DNA of 64,000 bases from JAJTFW01 sp031421935 (GTDB taxonomy: Bacteria; Bacteroidota; Bacteroidia; AKYH767-A; OLB10), in NCBI GenBank assembly GCA_031421935.1, contig JANOPQ010000074.1:22126-86125 (forward strand), in the 5' to 3' direction. Below, one piece after another: positions 17,620-27,400 of this stretch. Each line of letters begins with the position of its first letter. Within the stretch, counting starts at the first letter, position 1. The notes beneath the pieces are model-generated. The model saw only the letters and a program-made list of their open reading frames with translations. It did not search any database and was not told the DNA's origin. The translations under genes were made by a program, and so were the position numbers.

Positions 17620-17682
17620 AAGTGTCAAGTATCAAGTATCTAGCATCGAGTATCGAGTATCAAGTATCGAGCATCGAGCGTC
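17620..17682. repeat. degenerate 7-bp tandem array, RAGYRTC x 9
   Basis: Nine consecutive heptamers: AAGTGTC, AAGTATC, AAGTATC, TAGCATC, GAGTATC, GAGTATC, AAGTATC, GAGCATC, GAGCGTC. Same period and AAGnnTC frame as the perfect array 16 bases upstream, ending 4 bases before the VOC gene stop. Confidence 0.95.
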
Positions 17683-17686
17683 GCTC

Positions 17687-18076
17687 TTAAAACCCATCAT
17701 CTACAGGTTCCCAAAGTTCAATTTTGTTTCCGTCGGGATCCAGGATCCATGCAAACTTTCCGTATGAAAAAGATTCGGTGTTGCCGATTTGTGGAACGCC
17801 TTCTTCTTTTAAGAGTAGTAACAACTCCTCTAAATTTTCTACTCTAAAATTAATCATGAAAGGGGAGGTGGATGGATTGAGGTAATCGGTATCATTATTG
17901 AAAATGGAAAATTCAGTTCTGCCTTTTTCTGGTTCGACAGCGTCTTTCCATAGAAAGGAATAATAGCCTGCTCCTAACATGGAGAGGCCAAGGTGTTTGT
18001 CGTACCAAGCTTGTAGTCTTTTTGGATCAGCGGATTTGAAGAAGATGCCGCCGATGCCGATTACGCGTTTTTTCAT
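17687..18076 (-). CDS. VOC (glyoxalase-fold) family protein
   Basis: A 129-residue protein of the vicinal-oxygen-chelate fold, with paired beta-alpha-beta modules: IGGIFFKSADPKRLQAWYDK at the N-terminus and FRVENLEELLLLLKEEGV followed by WILDPDGNKIELWEP at the C-terminus. The DPxGNxxELWEP ending is the glyoxalase/bleomycin-resistance signature. Only some of the canonical metal ligands can be assigned by eye, so the reaction is not predicted. It converges on pdxJ across the two heptamer arrays. Confidence 0.85.
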   Translation of the reverse strand: MKKRVIGIGGIFFKSADPKRLQAWYDKHLGLSMLGAGYYSFLWKDAVEPEKGRTEFSIFNNDTDYLNPSTSPFMINFRVENLEELLLLLKEEGVPQIGNTESFSYGKFAWILDPDGNKIELWEPVDDGF

Positions 18077-18210
18077 GTGATTTTTAAATATAGTAGAAAG
18101 AATATTGTTTAAGATTATAAAATTTTATTTCTAATATTTTTTTAGTTGGTAAATGAAAATAAATTTCAAGTAATAAATCTATTTATTCGAAGAATTAGTA
18201 CTTAACAAGT

Positions 18211-18256
18211 GGAACACGGATGACACGGATTAATAAGATAAACACGGATTTTTTCT
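18211..18256. repeat. dispersed ACACGGAT triple-repeat element, copy 1
   Basis: GGAACACGGATGACACGGAT followed by an AT-rich spacer and a third ACACGGAT, then a T run. The octamer starts are 9 and 19 bases apart, the same spacing as in the copy at 29165. Confidence 0.9.
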
Positions 18257-18370
18257 CCTGCTCATCTAGTTTTCGAATTTAATAATATTACATGAAGGCA
18301 GGCTAGATATTAAAGTCACTTGAGATCAATTTTATTCTCCCTATCTAACTTTATCCTGGTGTTGGGAAAA

Positions 18371-18408
18371 CTTTTGTGTACTTTAGTGAACTTTAGTGCC
18401 TTTAGTGT
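18371..18408. repeat. short CTTTAGTG repeat
   Basis: CTTTTGTG at 18371 followed by CTTTAGTG at 18381, 18391 and 18400, a period of 9-10 bases, next to the 3' end of the M48 gene. Similar in design to the CTTTGCG-type run near 29272. Confidence 0.75.
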
Positions 18409-18421
18409 TTAAACGGAATAA

Positions 18422-19507
18422 TTATTCACTAAGAATATTTTTTATATTGTCGAATTTAGTTTTCAATTGCGGATGCTCTTTTATTTTGACTGGATGTTCC
18501 TTGATTTGTTTTTGAAGGTAATTAATTCGCTCTTTAGATACGGGATGCGAACTCATCCATTCGGGGATATCAATGTCTTGTTCTTTTTCCAGCATCTTAA
18601 AAAGATCAATCATGCCTTGAGGGTTGATATTATGATTGCGCAATAAGGCAAGTCCGCTTAAGTCGGCTTCTTTTTCAAATTTACGCGAATAACTTAAGGT
18701 GTGAAATTGATGCGCATTATCGATGAACACAGTCATCAATCCATTTACATCATTGAGGACGAGGGTAAGCAACAAATATCCCGATACATTTCGACTTAAT
18801 AGTCGCATGCCGTGTCGATGCTCTACATGCGATATTTCGTGAGAGAGCACTCCTGCTAACTCTTCAAAGCGATTCATTTTTTTCAGAATTCCGGTATTGA
18901 TGATAATGCTGCCATCGGGCAAAGCAAAAGCATTTACTAGATCATCGTTCATAACGGTGATGTGGTACCGTGAATCTATTTCTGGAGCCATGATGTGGAG
19001 AAAAGAATTCAACTGTACACTTAAGGTGGAATCTTCATTATCTGTAAAGTCAGGGCTTTCACTCACCGTTTTTCCAATTTGATCATCAACACTTCGTGGT
19101 ATAAGATCCACTGCTTTTTCGGCGAGGAAAGGGATGATAAAAAAATAGATGGCAGCGCACAAGGACAGCACAGAAACAGCTAATAAAATATGGAAGGCAG
19201 TGCCCGCATGAAGAATCCGATAATACCAGTTCTCCTTAGAACTTGATTTGTTGAAGTGAAAATATGCATCAATAAAAACAGCATCTTTAATTTCAATGAT
19301 ACGACTGTTGTTGTTTTTTATCGATAAAATCAAATATGATTTTTCTCTGCGTTTGATGGTTAACTCCGAAAAAGGAAGATGTAAAACACCTTCCTCTTCC
19401 ATTGTTAATATTAATCCCTCAAATGTTTTGTCAAACGAACATTCTGCATGAAATGGTTTTGTGATAATACCATTGTAATACTTTACATCTGCAACTAATT
19501 CGTTCAT
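18422..19507 (-). CDS. M48 family zinc metalloprotease, membrane-bound
   Basis: A 361-residue protein. An N-terminal domain of about 90 residues is followed by a membrane helix (HILLAVSVLSLCAAIYFFI, about 106-124) and an M48 (Ste24/HtpX-like) peptidase domain. The zinc site is clear: HEISH within GVLSHEISHVEHRHG supplies two histidines and the catalytic Glu, and EKEADLSGLALL supplies the third ligand. The upstream motif FALPDGSIIINTGIL and the late SSHPVSKERI are typical of the family. The next gene upstream on the same strand encodes a YjgN/DUF898 protein, a pairing also seen in other bacteria. Confidence 0.92.
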   Translation of the reverse strand: MNELVADVKYYNGIITKPFHAECSFDKTFEGLILTMEEEGVLHLPFSELTIKRREKSYLILSIKNNNSRIIEIKDAVFIDAYFHFNKSSSKENWYYRILHAGTAFHILLAVSVLSLCAAIYFFIIPFLAEKAVDLIPRSVDDQIGKTVSESPDFTDNEDSTLSVQLNSFLHIMAPEIDSRYHITVMNDDLVNAFALPDGSIIINTGILKKMNRFEELAGVLSHEISHVEHRHGMRLLSRNVSGYLLLTLVLNDVNGLMTVFIDNAHQFHTLSYSRKFEKEADLSGLALLRNHNINPQGMIDLFKMLEKEQDIDIPEWMSSHPVSKERINYLQKQIKEHPVKIKEHPQLKTKFDNIKNILSE

Positions 19508-19517
19508 CGTTTATGTC

Positions 19518-19670
19518 TAATTAGAGTCTGTCTATAATTTAGTGTTTGGATCATAATGTTCGAGTTCGAGGCTTTCGCAGTCTTGAAAACCAAGGAGTTT
19601 ACAACTGTAAATGACTGTTTTCAAGACAAGAGTAACGACGAAATCGGACATTATGGACAGACACTAATTA
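19518..19670. mobile_element. MITE-like imperfect inverted repeat, 153 bp
   Basis: The ends TAATTAGAGTCTGTC (19518) and, on the opposite strand, TAATTAGTGTCTGTC (from 19670) match over 21 bases with two differences. Inside, CATAATGTTCGAGTTCG pairs approximately with CATAATGTCCGATTTCG. At the centre GTCTTGAAAAC pairs with GTTTTCAAGAC around TTTACAACTGTAAA. No coding capacity. The right end includes the stop codon of the YjgN gene. Whether it is mobile is inference; the inverted structure is seen directly. Confidence 0.6.
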
Positions 19671-20645
19671 AACCACAAAACCTAAATCTAGCATATCCGA
19701 CATATCCTCTCCAGTAGCGTCCGTGTATTCTTTTTCGGTTTGAACAAGTTGTTCGGTATCGATATTGCCTACGATTTCAATCTTCGAGAAAATAAATTTA
19801 AGTGATCGGGTTAATACCCATGGGTAGGCAATTCCTAATGTGAAAATTAGCATCAACAAATTCACGACAATCAATCCAAAGAAATCGCCACCAGAAGCGG
19901 TCGACTTTAGACGTATCGAATCGTCTTTATGTTGTAAAGAAAGATTGTCGATATAATATTGAAACAAACTTTTCTGCCACCAAAACATATAGATTCCTAG
20001 TGTAATGATGGTTAAAAAATATCCTTTAAGGTTTAGTACAAAAAACTCGCCGCCGTTCCCTTTGTATTTAAACTCGGCACTTCCGAATCGGACATTACTC
20101 AAAACGTATTTACGAATATTAATAGCCATCCATGCGCCATAAATCCCTAGTGAAATAATTGTAAAAAACATTTCCTTAAAGAAGAGCATCATAAATTCCT
20201 TCCGATCTCCTCTATAACCAAATCGAATTCCTCTCCAACTGGTTCTCGACATGCGGTATTTATAACTACCGTGAATGGCTAATGGAATGATAAGAATAAA
20301 TCCTCCTAGATACCAAATAAATCCTAGGATCATCATTTGCATATTCATCAAAACTACAAATCCAATAATGATGATTCCTAAGAAGAGAATTGCTTTAATA
20401 AATCCTTTGAACATCTCTTTTCCTGTTCCATGAAATTCGAACCGACTTTCATCAAAAGAAGTAGAGCCATACAAGTATTGCAATTCTTTGGCTTTTGCCC
20501 ATGGATAATATAATCCGAGGGTGAAAATTTTCAAAATCATATTAATGATGGCAATGCCAAAGTAAGTACTTCCTGTACCTACAAAAGAAAAGGGATACAC
20601 TCGCTCCGGGTTGCTGTGAAGTGATTTTTGTTCGATGATTTCCAT
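19668..20645 (-). CDS. YjgN family (DUF898) membrane protein
   Basis: A 325-residue polytopic protein with the repeated DUF898 pattern YFGIAIINMILKIFTLGLYYPW...KELQYLYGSTSFDESRF: each repeat ends in a helix, a TLGxYxPW turn and an aromatic strand. Three such units are visible (starting near residues 28, 145 and 245), giving about eight membrane helices. Function is unknown; the pairing with an M48 protease suggests a shared envelope role. The stop codon lies inside the MITE-like inverted repeat. Confidence 0.88.
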   Translation of the reverse strand: MEIIEQKSLHSNPERVYPFSFVGTGSTYFGIAIINMILKIFTLGLYYPWAKAKELQYLYGSTSFDESRFEFHGTGKEMFKGFIKAILFLGIIIIGFVVLMNMQMMILGFIWYLGGFILIIPLAIHGSYKYRMSRTSWRGIRFGYRGDRKEFMMLFFKEMFFTIISLGIYGAWMAINIRKYVLSNVRFGSAEFKYKGNGGEFFVLNLKGYFLTIITLGIYMFWWQKSLFQYYIDNLSLQHKDDSIRLKSTASGGDFFGLIVVNLLMLIFTLGIAYPWVLTRSLKFIFSKIEIVGNIDTEQLVQTEKEYTDATGEDMSDMLDLGFVV

Positions 20646-20762
20646 AAATTGAGGATTAGATTTATGGAACTAAAATAGTCTTTTTTGGATAACTAAGAAG
20701 AGCGTGGGCAAATTACTAATGCCGCAACTTGTTTTCCTCTTAAAAATAGATATGAAGTCCGC

Positions 20763-21989
20763 TTAATATAAGCTTCTGGTTCTGATTGTATTTTTAACCT
20801 GCTTCAATTCAGTCATTACTTTCGGACCCGATTTCTTGTCGATATCTAAAACGACATATCCAATTTCTTCGTTGGTTTTTAAATATTGTCCAATGATATT
20901 TACTTTCATATTAGAGAGGACGCCGTTAATTTGCGATAAAACACCAGGTACATTGGAGTGAATGTGCAAGATTCGATGTGCATTATTCATCACGGGCAAA
21001 CTAATTTCAGGAATAGTCAAAGAGCCCGAGCTACTTCCATTTTCTATGAATGCAACAAGTTTGTCCGCTACATCTAATCCAATGGCTTCTTGTGCTTCTA
21101 CCGTGCTTCCACCAATATGTGGAGTGAGAATAACATTATTTAGTCCTTGCAAAGGAGAGGCGAATACATCTTTATTGTCTTTGGGTTCTTCAGGAAAAAC
21201 ATCCACCGCTAATCCACCTAAATGTCTTTTTTCAATGGCCTCTTTCACTGCCCAAACGTCCATCACATCACCACGACTTAAGTTAATGAGCACAGCACCG
21301 GGCTTCATCTTTTTCAAGCGCGACGTATTGATTAGATTTTTTGTTTCTATAGTTCCAGGAACATGCAACGTGATGATATCTGATTTTTTTAAAAGGTCAT
21401 CCAGCGAATTGCTCGACCTTGCATTTCCTAAACTCAGTTTAGAAGTGATATCATAGAACATTACTTTCATCCCTAACGCCTCAGCCATCACGGAAACTTG
21501 AGAGCCAATATGTCCGTAACCAACGATACCTAAAGTTTTCCCCCTTACCTCAAAACAATCCTTACTTTCTTTTAACCATAGTCCGTGATGTGCACCTTCA
21601 CTCTTTTCAAAAACGCGTCGCATCAACATAATACTTAAACCTAAAACAAGTTCTGCAACTGATCGTGTATTCGAAAACGGCGAATTAAAAACAGCAATTC
21701 CTTGTTTTCGGGCCATGTCCATTTTTATTTGATTGGTTCCAATACAAAAAGCGCCAATAGCAATCAATTTTTCTGCTTTTCTTAAAATTGCTTCCGTGAT
21801 TTGTGTCTTAGAACGGATTCCCAAAATATGCACCTTTCCTATTTTTTCTAATAGTTCTTTTTCGGAAATAGAACCTTTGATGGACTCAATATCAGTATAT
21901 CCTGCTTTATTTAAAAGGGTGATGGCCGAAGGGTGAATGTTTTCTAAGAGTAGAATTTTTAATTTTTCTTTCGGATAGGAGGTTTGCAT
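20763..21989 (-). CDS. serA: D-3-phosphoglycerate dehydrogenase
   Basis: Oxidises 3-phosphoglycerate to phosphohydroxypyruvate, the first step of serine synthesis. The 408-residue protein has the 2-hydroxyacid dehydrogenase fold: NAD-binding motif LGIVGYGHIGSQVSV, catalytic Arg in INLSRGDVMD, the DVFPEEP loop and the catalytic His in LTPHIGGSTVEAQ. A C-terminal ACT domain (HIHSNVPGVLSQINGVLSN, about 335-408) is the serine-binding regulatory site in the E. coli type. It is divergent from fbp with about 150 bases between them. Confidence 0.95.
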   Translation of the reverse strand: MQTSYPKEKLKILLLENIHPSAITLLNKAGYTDIESIKGSISEKELLEKIGKVHILGIRSKTQITEAILRKAEKLIAIGAFCIGTNQIKMDMARKQGIAVFNSPFSNTRSVAELVLGLSIMLMRRVFEKSEGAHHGLWLKESKDCFEVRGKTLGIVGYGHIGSQVSVMAEALGMKVMFYDITSKLSLGNARSSNSLDDLLKKSDIITLHVPGTIETKNLINTSRLKKMKPGAVLINLSRGDVMDVWAVKEAIEKRHLGGLAVDVFPEEPKDNKDVFASPLQGLNNVILTPHIGGSTVEAQEAIGLDVADKLVAFIENGSSSGSLTIPEISLPVMNNAHRILHIHSNVPGVLSQINGVLSNMKVNIIGQYLKTNEEIGYVVLDIDKKSGPKVMTELKQVKNTIRTRSLY

Positions 21990-22077
21990 GATACAAGGTT
22001 AGTACATCTACCCAAAACATGGAGAGGAGAGGATAATAAATTTTAAACATGTATAAGTTAGTGAAATGCCAATTTTA

Positions 22078-22111
22078 TTGAAACATTACCAACCTACATT
22101 CTGTATATTTG
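22078..22111 (+). promoter_or_regulatory. promoter for fbp
   Basis: TTG (22078-22080), a 23-base spacer and TATATTTG (22104-22111), a perfect -7 element. The predicted leader is about 20 bases. Confidence 0.5.
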
Positions 22112-22136
22112 TTACACTCAACCTATACATAGCCTC

Positions 22137-23165
22137 ATGACTCAAACGTTAACTCCCGGTAAAAGATTTATTACTCTTGGACAATTTATTATCGAAAGAC
22201 AAAGTGATTTTCCATTTGCAAAAGGTGAATTGAGTCGGCTTTTAAGAGACATTGGAATTGCCGCGAAAGTCGTAAACCGTGAAGTAAACAAAGCAGGATT
22301 GGCCGATATTTTAGGAGAGTATGGGGAAACGAATGTTCAAGGTGAAGATCAAAAAAAATTGGATGTATATGCCAATGAACAATTCATATTAGCGCTAGGA
22401 GCAGGAGGAGAGTGTATTGCCATTGCATCTGAAGAAAACGAAGACCTCATAGAAATTGATAGTAAGGTTTCTAAGGATGCACGTTATGTAGTATGTATAG
22501 ATCCTTTGGATGGATCATCCAATATTGATGTGAATGTTAGTATCGGAACTATTTTTTCTATTTATCGTCGATCCGATGATAAACATGGTCCAACAGACGT
22601 TTCTGATTTTATGCAGAAAGGAACGGAACAAATAGCTGCAGGATATGTGATTTATGGATCAAGTACCATGTTAGTTTATACGACTGGCAATGGTGTTAAT
22701 GGATTTACCTTGGACCCATCTATTGGAGAGTTTTGCCTTTCACATCCCGATATGAAAATTCCAGAAGACGGAGCTATTTACAGCATAAATGAAGGAAATT
22801 ATCGTCATTTTCCGGAAGGCGTAAAAGACTATGTAAAATATTGTCAACAGGAAGATGCAGCCACTAACCGTCCTTATTCAACACGTTATATAGGATCATT
22901 GGTGGCCGATTTTCACCGTAATTTGATAAAAGGGGGCATTTATATTTACCCTTCCACAGGAAAAGCTAAAAATGGTAAATTAAGACTTCTTTACGAATGT
23001 AACCCATTGGCTTTCATCATTGAACAAGCAGGGGGTAAAGCTTCTGATGGGTTCAATCGAATTGTAGAAATACAACCTGAATCTTTACATCAGCGAGTGC
23101 CTCTTTTTATTGGTTCGGCCAATATGGTGGCAAAGGCAGAGGAATTTCTGAAGAACAGATTGTAA
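22137..23165 (+). CDS. fbp: class 1 fructose-1,6-bisphosphatase
   Basis: Hydrolyses fructose 1,6-bisphosphate in gluconeogenesis. The 342-residue protein has the metal-binding signature CIDPLDGSSNIDVNVSIGT, the acidic EEN loop (ASEENEDLI), the sugar-phosphate binding sequence YIGSLVADFHRNLIKGGIY and the signature GKLRLLYECNPLAFIIEQAG. Length and motif order are those of the standard class I enzyme. It has its own promoter-like element and converges on the M20 gene with only 32 bases between stops. Confidence 0.96.
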   Translation: MTQTLTPGKRFITLGQFIIERQSDFPFAKGELSRLLRDIGIAAKVVNREVNKAGLADILGEYGETNVQGEDQKKLDVYANEQFILALGAGGECIAIASEENEDLIEIDSKVSKDARYVVCIDPLDGSSNIDVNVSIGTIFSIYRRSDDKHGPTDVSDFMQKGTEQIAAGYVIYGSSTMLVYTTGNGVNGFTLDPSIGEFCLSHPDMKIPEDGAIYSINEGNYRHFPEGVKDYVKYCQQEDAATNRPYSTRYIGSLVADFHRNLIKGGIYIYPSTGKAKNGKLRLLYECNPLAFIIEQAGGKASDGFNRIVEIQPESLHQRVPLFIGSANMVAKAEEFLKNRL

Positions 23166-23197
23166 TTATTTTCTCTGTTGAATCAAAGTCTATTCTT

Positions 23198-24391
23198 TTA
23201 AGCTGATTGTAATTCACAAATGGCTAACCAAGCCATGAGGCCTGTTCCAATTTCTAAAGCATTTTCTTCGATGTCGAAAGTTGGAGTATGCACAGATGAA
23301 ATAATGCCACGCGCTTCATTACGAGTTCCTAAGCGATAGAAGCAGGAAGGTGCTGTTTGGGAGAAGAAAGCAAAGTCTTCAGCTGCCATCCAAATGCTTA
23401 AGTCTACTACGTTTTGGGGTCCTAAATAGTCGATAGCATTTTGTTTTGCGCGTGCAGTTAACGCTTCGTCGTTGTATAAAGTGGGATATCCTTTTCTGAT
23501 TTCGAATTCTAATTTTCCGCCCATCGACTCTACCAATTGATGTGCAAGATCAAGCATGCGTTGATGGGCTTCCTCTCTCCACTTTTCATCCAGTGTGCGG
23601 AAAGTTCCTTCAATATAAACTTCATCTGGAATAACATTCGTTGCTCCATTCGCAATGACTTTTCCAAATGAAAGTACACTCGGTAAAATTGGATTGGCTA
23701 CACGACTAACAATCTGCTGCATGGCGACAATCAAATGAGAAGTGATTAGAACAGGATCAATATTTAAATGCGGCATAGCTCCATGTCCACCTTTTCCTTT
23801 TACTTTCAAATAAAGTTCGTCAGTACTTGCCATGTAAATTCCACTTCTGAATCCTACTTTTCCTGCTGGAATAAAGGGCATCACATGTTGTCCAAATACA
23901 CTAGAAGGTTTTGGATTTTCTAACACGCCTTCTTTAATCATCATGGAAGCACCACCAGGAAGTTTTTCTTCGCCAGGTTGAAAAATGAGTTTGATGGAGC
24001 CTTCGAATTCTCCTTTTAATTGATTCAAGATGGAAGCAGCACCTAAAAGAGATGAAGTATGTGCATCATGACCGCAAGCGTGCATGACACCTACGTTCTG
24101 ACTTCGGTAAGGCACATCGTTAGTTTCGGTGATGGGCAAAGCATCCATATCAGCGCGGAGTGCAATGATTTTTGAAGATGGATTTTTTCCTTCGATGAGT
24201 CCCACCAATCCGGTACCCGCAACTTTATCTTTGAACGGAATTCCAAACGCTTTTAATTTTTCTGCTACAAATTTAGAAGTGTTAAATTCCATAAAAGATA
24301 ATTCAGGATGGCTATGCAAATGCCGACGAATGGCCACAATTTCTTCTTGTTGTTGTGTGGCTAACTCTTGCACTTTTTTTGCTGAGATCAT
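23198..24391 (-). CDS. M20 family amidohydrolase (N-acyl amino acid hydrolase type)
   Basis: A 397-residue cytoplasmic metal-dependent hydrolase of the M20D type (IAA-amino acid/hippurate hydrolase-like). Visible motifs: RRHLHSHPELSFMEFNTS, ALRADMDALPITE with a metal-ligand Asp, VMHACGHDAHTSSLLGAA with the metal Cys/His pair, LIFQPGEEKLPGGASMMI with the catalytic Glu, and the dimerisation segment VKGKGGHGAMPHLNIDPV. The late ligand His is in ISSVHTPTFDI. The exact substrate cannot be read from sequence. No signal peptide. Confidence 0.9.
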   Translation of the reverse strand: MISAKKVQELATQQQEEIVAIRRHLHSHPELSFMEFNTSKFVAEKLKAFGIPFKDKVAGTGLVGLIEGKNPSSKIIALRADMDALPITETNDVPYRSQNVGVMHACGHDAHTSSLLGAASILNQLKGEFEGSIKLIFQPGEEKLPGGASMMIKEGVLENPKPSSVFGQHVMPFIPAGKVGFRSGIYMASTDELYLKVKGKGGHGAMPHLNIDPVLITSHLIVAMQQIVSRVANPILPSVLSFGKVIANGATNVIPDEVYIEGTFRTLDEKWREEAHQRMLDLAHQLVESMGGKLEFEIRKGYPTLYNDEALTARAKQNAIDYLGPQNVVDLSIWMAAEDFAFFSQTAPSCFYRLGTRNEARGIISSVHTPTFDIEENALEIGTGLMAWLAICELQSA

Positions 24392-24458
24392 CTTTTTTAG
24401 GAGCGTATTATATTTAATTTGAAAAGTGATTTGTTTATTTTAGATGGATGTGTTGGTT

Positions 24459-27400
24459 TTAGAAATCAAGTCCAAGCGAGAAATAAAATATTCTTTCCTG
24501 CACCACACCATCATCTACACCCCAAGCCCAGTCAGCACGTAGGAAGTAGCCAAGCACTCTGCTCCGCAATCCAAATCCATATCCGCCAACAATAGGTTCT
24601 ACCGTTTTAGTAACTGAGATGCTGATTGGATTTCCATTATAATCTTTTCTAAATAAAGAGTTCGATTTATCGTATGGGTTAGGACCTGTCCAAGCAGTAC
24701 CGATATCACCGAATCCAATGATTTGGAAGTTGCGAATGAAATCGGAACGTATCGGTTTGTTGACTAAGTATTGAAATATAGGAAGACGAATTTCACTGTT
24801 GATGAGCGCGAAACTATTTCCGTTTCTAATGTTTTGAATAAATCCACGCATGTTGGTTGCTAAAGCTTGAAAAGCATATTGCTGTGTTTGATCAATCTGA
24901 ATATCGTAATTGAAATTATCAGTCGGTGTAAATGCATTGTCTGTAGATCCTAAATAGTAGATCAATTTACGCGTACCAATGGAGGTACTTGCTGCAAATC
25001 GATTCGCCCAAATCAGTTGTCGATGGATCTTGAGGTAATGACGGAAGTCGGCACCGAAAACACCCAACACCGCATTCTTTTGTTCGAGTTGTTGATAGAT
25101 CTCAGCAAAAACTTTGTAACGTATTCCATTGTAAAGATTCAAGCCAGTGTTAATAGAGTTATCGTAAACAAATTCAGCCCGGGCCGATCCCCATTGTTGG
25201 AATTGATTTGGAATAGTGAGATTGACTAAATCGGTACTTAAAATGGCTAATCGATCGTTTCGATAAGCCACCATTCCACGTAAACTTGCTAAATCGTTAA
25301 ACGGCCAACGCACATTGTATTTCACTTCATGCGTATGAACTTTGTAGAGAGAAAAACTGGTTGCCTCCTCACGCCCTTGGCGATAAAATGAAATGGATTT
25401 ATCAAGTCGATGTTTTAAATTTTCATAGCGCACATAATACTCATTGGAATTTAAATTTCCGCTGAGTCGAAATCCGCCTACAATTCGATAATCATCAAAT
25501 AAATCATTTACCCCAATTTTAAATAGTGCGTTTAATCCTGGATAAAAATAAACAGCTCCACCTGTGTAAGCTTGGTAAGTTTCATTCAATAAATTATTGT
25601 CGAGTTGTGTTAACACATAACTCGGCATAAACGATAATTCGTAGTTGCGTTGCTTGGGTAATAAATAAGAAGCAGAATCTTCCACCGGACCTTGTGCAAT
25701 AATTCCAGCTGGTGTTTCAGTCGAATTGGATTCAATCGGATCTGCTAAATGAATAGAATCAACGGCTGGTTTTTGTACAGCTGATTTTTCTTTTTCCTTT
25801 TTATTTTTCTTGCGTGGAAAATCCGACTGGAAAACATAATTATTAATATCGATGGAATTGCTGTCGGCTACTTTTTCCGTGTTGGTAGAAGTGGAGGAGT
25901 TTTCTTGCGTTACTACTTTTGCGTTGGTTCCGCTCTGTGATTTTTCTTTTTTTGGAGCGGCAGCTCTAAAATTTTTATTGCGTAAACTGGTATTTTTTAA
26001 TGGTTCTGTAAGAACAGAGGAAGATGCCGGAGCTGGATTCAAAAAGATTTGATAGCGTGAATTCAAATGCATCAACTCAGCATACTTTGTTCCTTTGCTA
26101 CTTAAATCATGTTGCAATACATTCCTTTTGTAATCACTTTGTGGTTCCGATTTTACAATATAACGGTAGTGGATTACCGTATCAATATAGGCAATGGCAC
26201 TGTCAAGCGTAGCGGTATATCGGTTTTTAATTCCGTTCTCATCGCTGAGGTAGGAGAAATGAGAAGAATCTAATTGAATAGGCTCCGTTTCATTGATCCC
26301 ATAGGTATTGGTAAGTTGAAGGAGTTGAGCCGATTTGTTCATGTAATCATACAAAAAAACATCGCTCGATTGTGGTATTTCTAACTCATCCGCTTGGCGA
26401 ATAGGAGTAGGACGCAAAGTATCTTCGGTGCGTGTAGAACTGAAGATAATGTAACGATCGTCCATCACAAATTTTGGAGAAAGATCGTCCCAACGGTCTT
26501 TGGTGAGTTGGGTATATGTTTTAGTGCGCGGACTAAAACTATAAAGATCGGATTGACCTTTTTGCACTGCTGATAATATGATTTCTGAACCAGAAGAATT
26601 ATAACTGAAGTCGAGTACTTTTTCGAAATAGAAAAATTTATTCGATTCGCGTTTTGTTTTCTTGCCGAACGTATAATAATCTAACCAAAGCTTTCCCTTC
26701 TTTTCCTTGATGGCACTCAAATATCTTCCTGATGGATGCCATGCTAAAGTGGGATAACTTAAATCCATCGCTTGGTTTACTGACTTGTATCCACCCTTCG
26801 CAATTTTTTTTCTTTTCTTGGTACGCACATCATACAACCAAATTTTATATTTGCCCAAATCGTTGGTCACATAGGCAACTTGATTTCCATCTGGACTCAC
26901 TCTCACCTGACTCAAATATCGATTTTGTTTTTTCAAAATATAAACAGGATCACCAGCAGGTAATTTTCTGTTCTTGTCATCTTCCACATAAAGATTTTGA
27001 TAATACTGAATCCAATTTTTCCGGACTTCTTTCATCGGCACACCCAACACATAAATAAAACCGTTTTCTATATTTCGGTTGATGCGTGTCATGTACAACA
27101 AATTCGAAACTGATGTTTTACCATACGTTTCCACAATATAATTCCACAACGACATCCCTGCAAACTCAGCAGCTTGTCCGGTAAGGTTATCAAAATTTCG
27201 ATAATGTTTTCCTAAAATCGCATCACGCATTTTGCTATCCTGTTCAGGCGTCCATCCTTTAGAAACATAAGCAATCAATCCATTCACATACCATTCGGGT
27301 AAATTCAACAGGACAGAAGCTTGCAAGCGATCTTTAATACTTCCTCCATACATCAGTTGATTTATCATCACCTGTGCTACACCTGCACGAATTTGTTCAC

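Larger units (their letters stand above)
18077..18421. other. non-coding interval with two short repeat classes
   Basis: No gene is supported here. The interval holds a triple ACACGGAT element (18211-18256) that recurs at 29165-29207, and an imperfect CTTTAGTG repeat (18371-18408) just before the M48 gene end. The rest is AT-rich sequence without a recognised signal. Confidence 0.8.

Noticed and set aside
17558..17682. heptamer arrays as CRISPR or origin iterons
   Set aside because: Units are directly contiguous with no spacers, and no replication gene or DnaA-box cluster is present.
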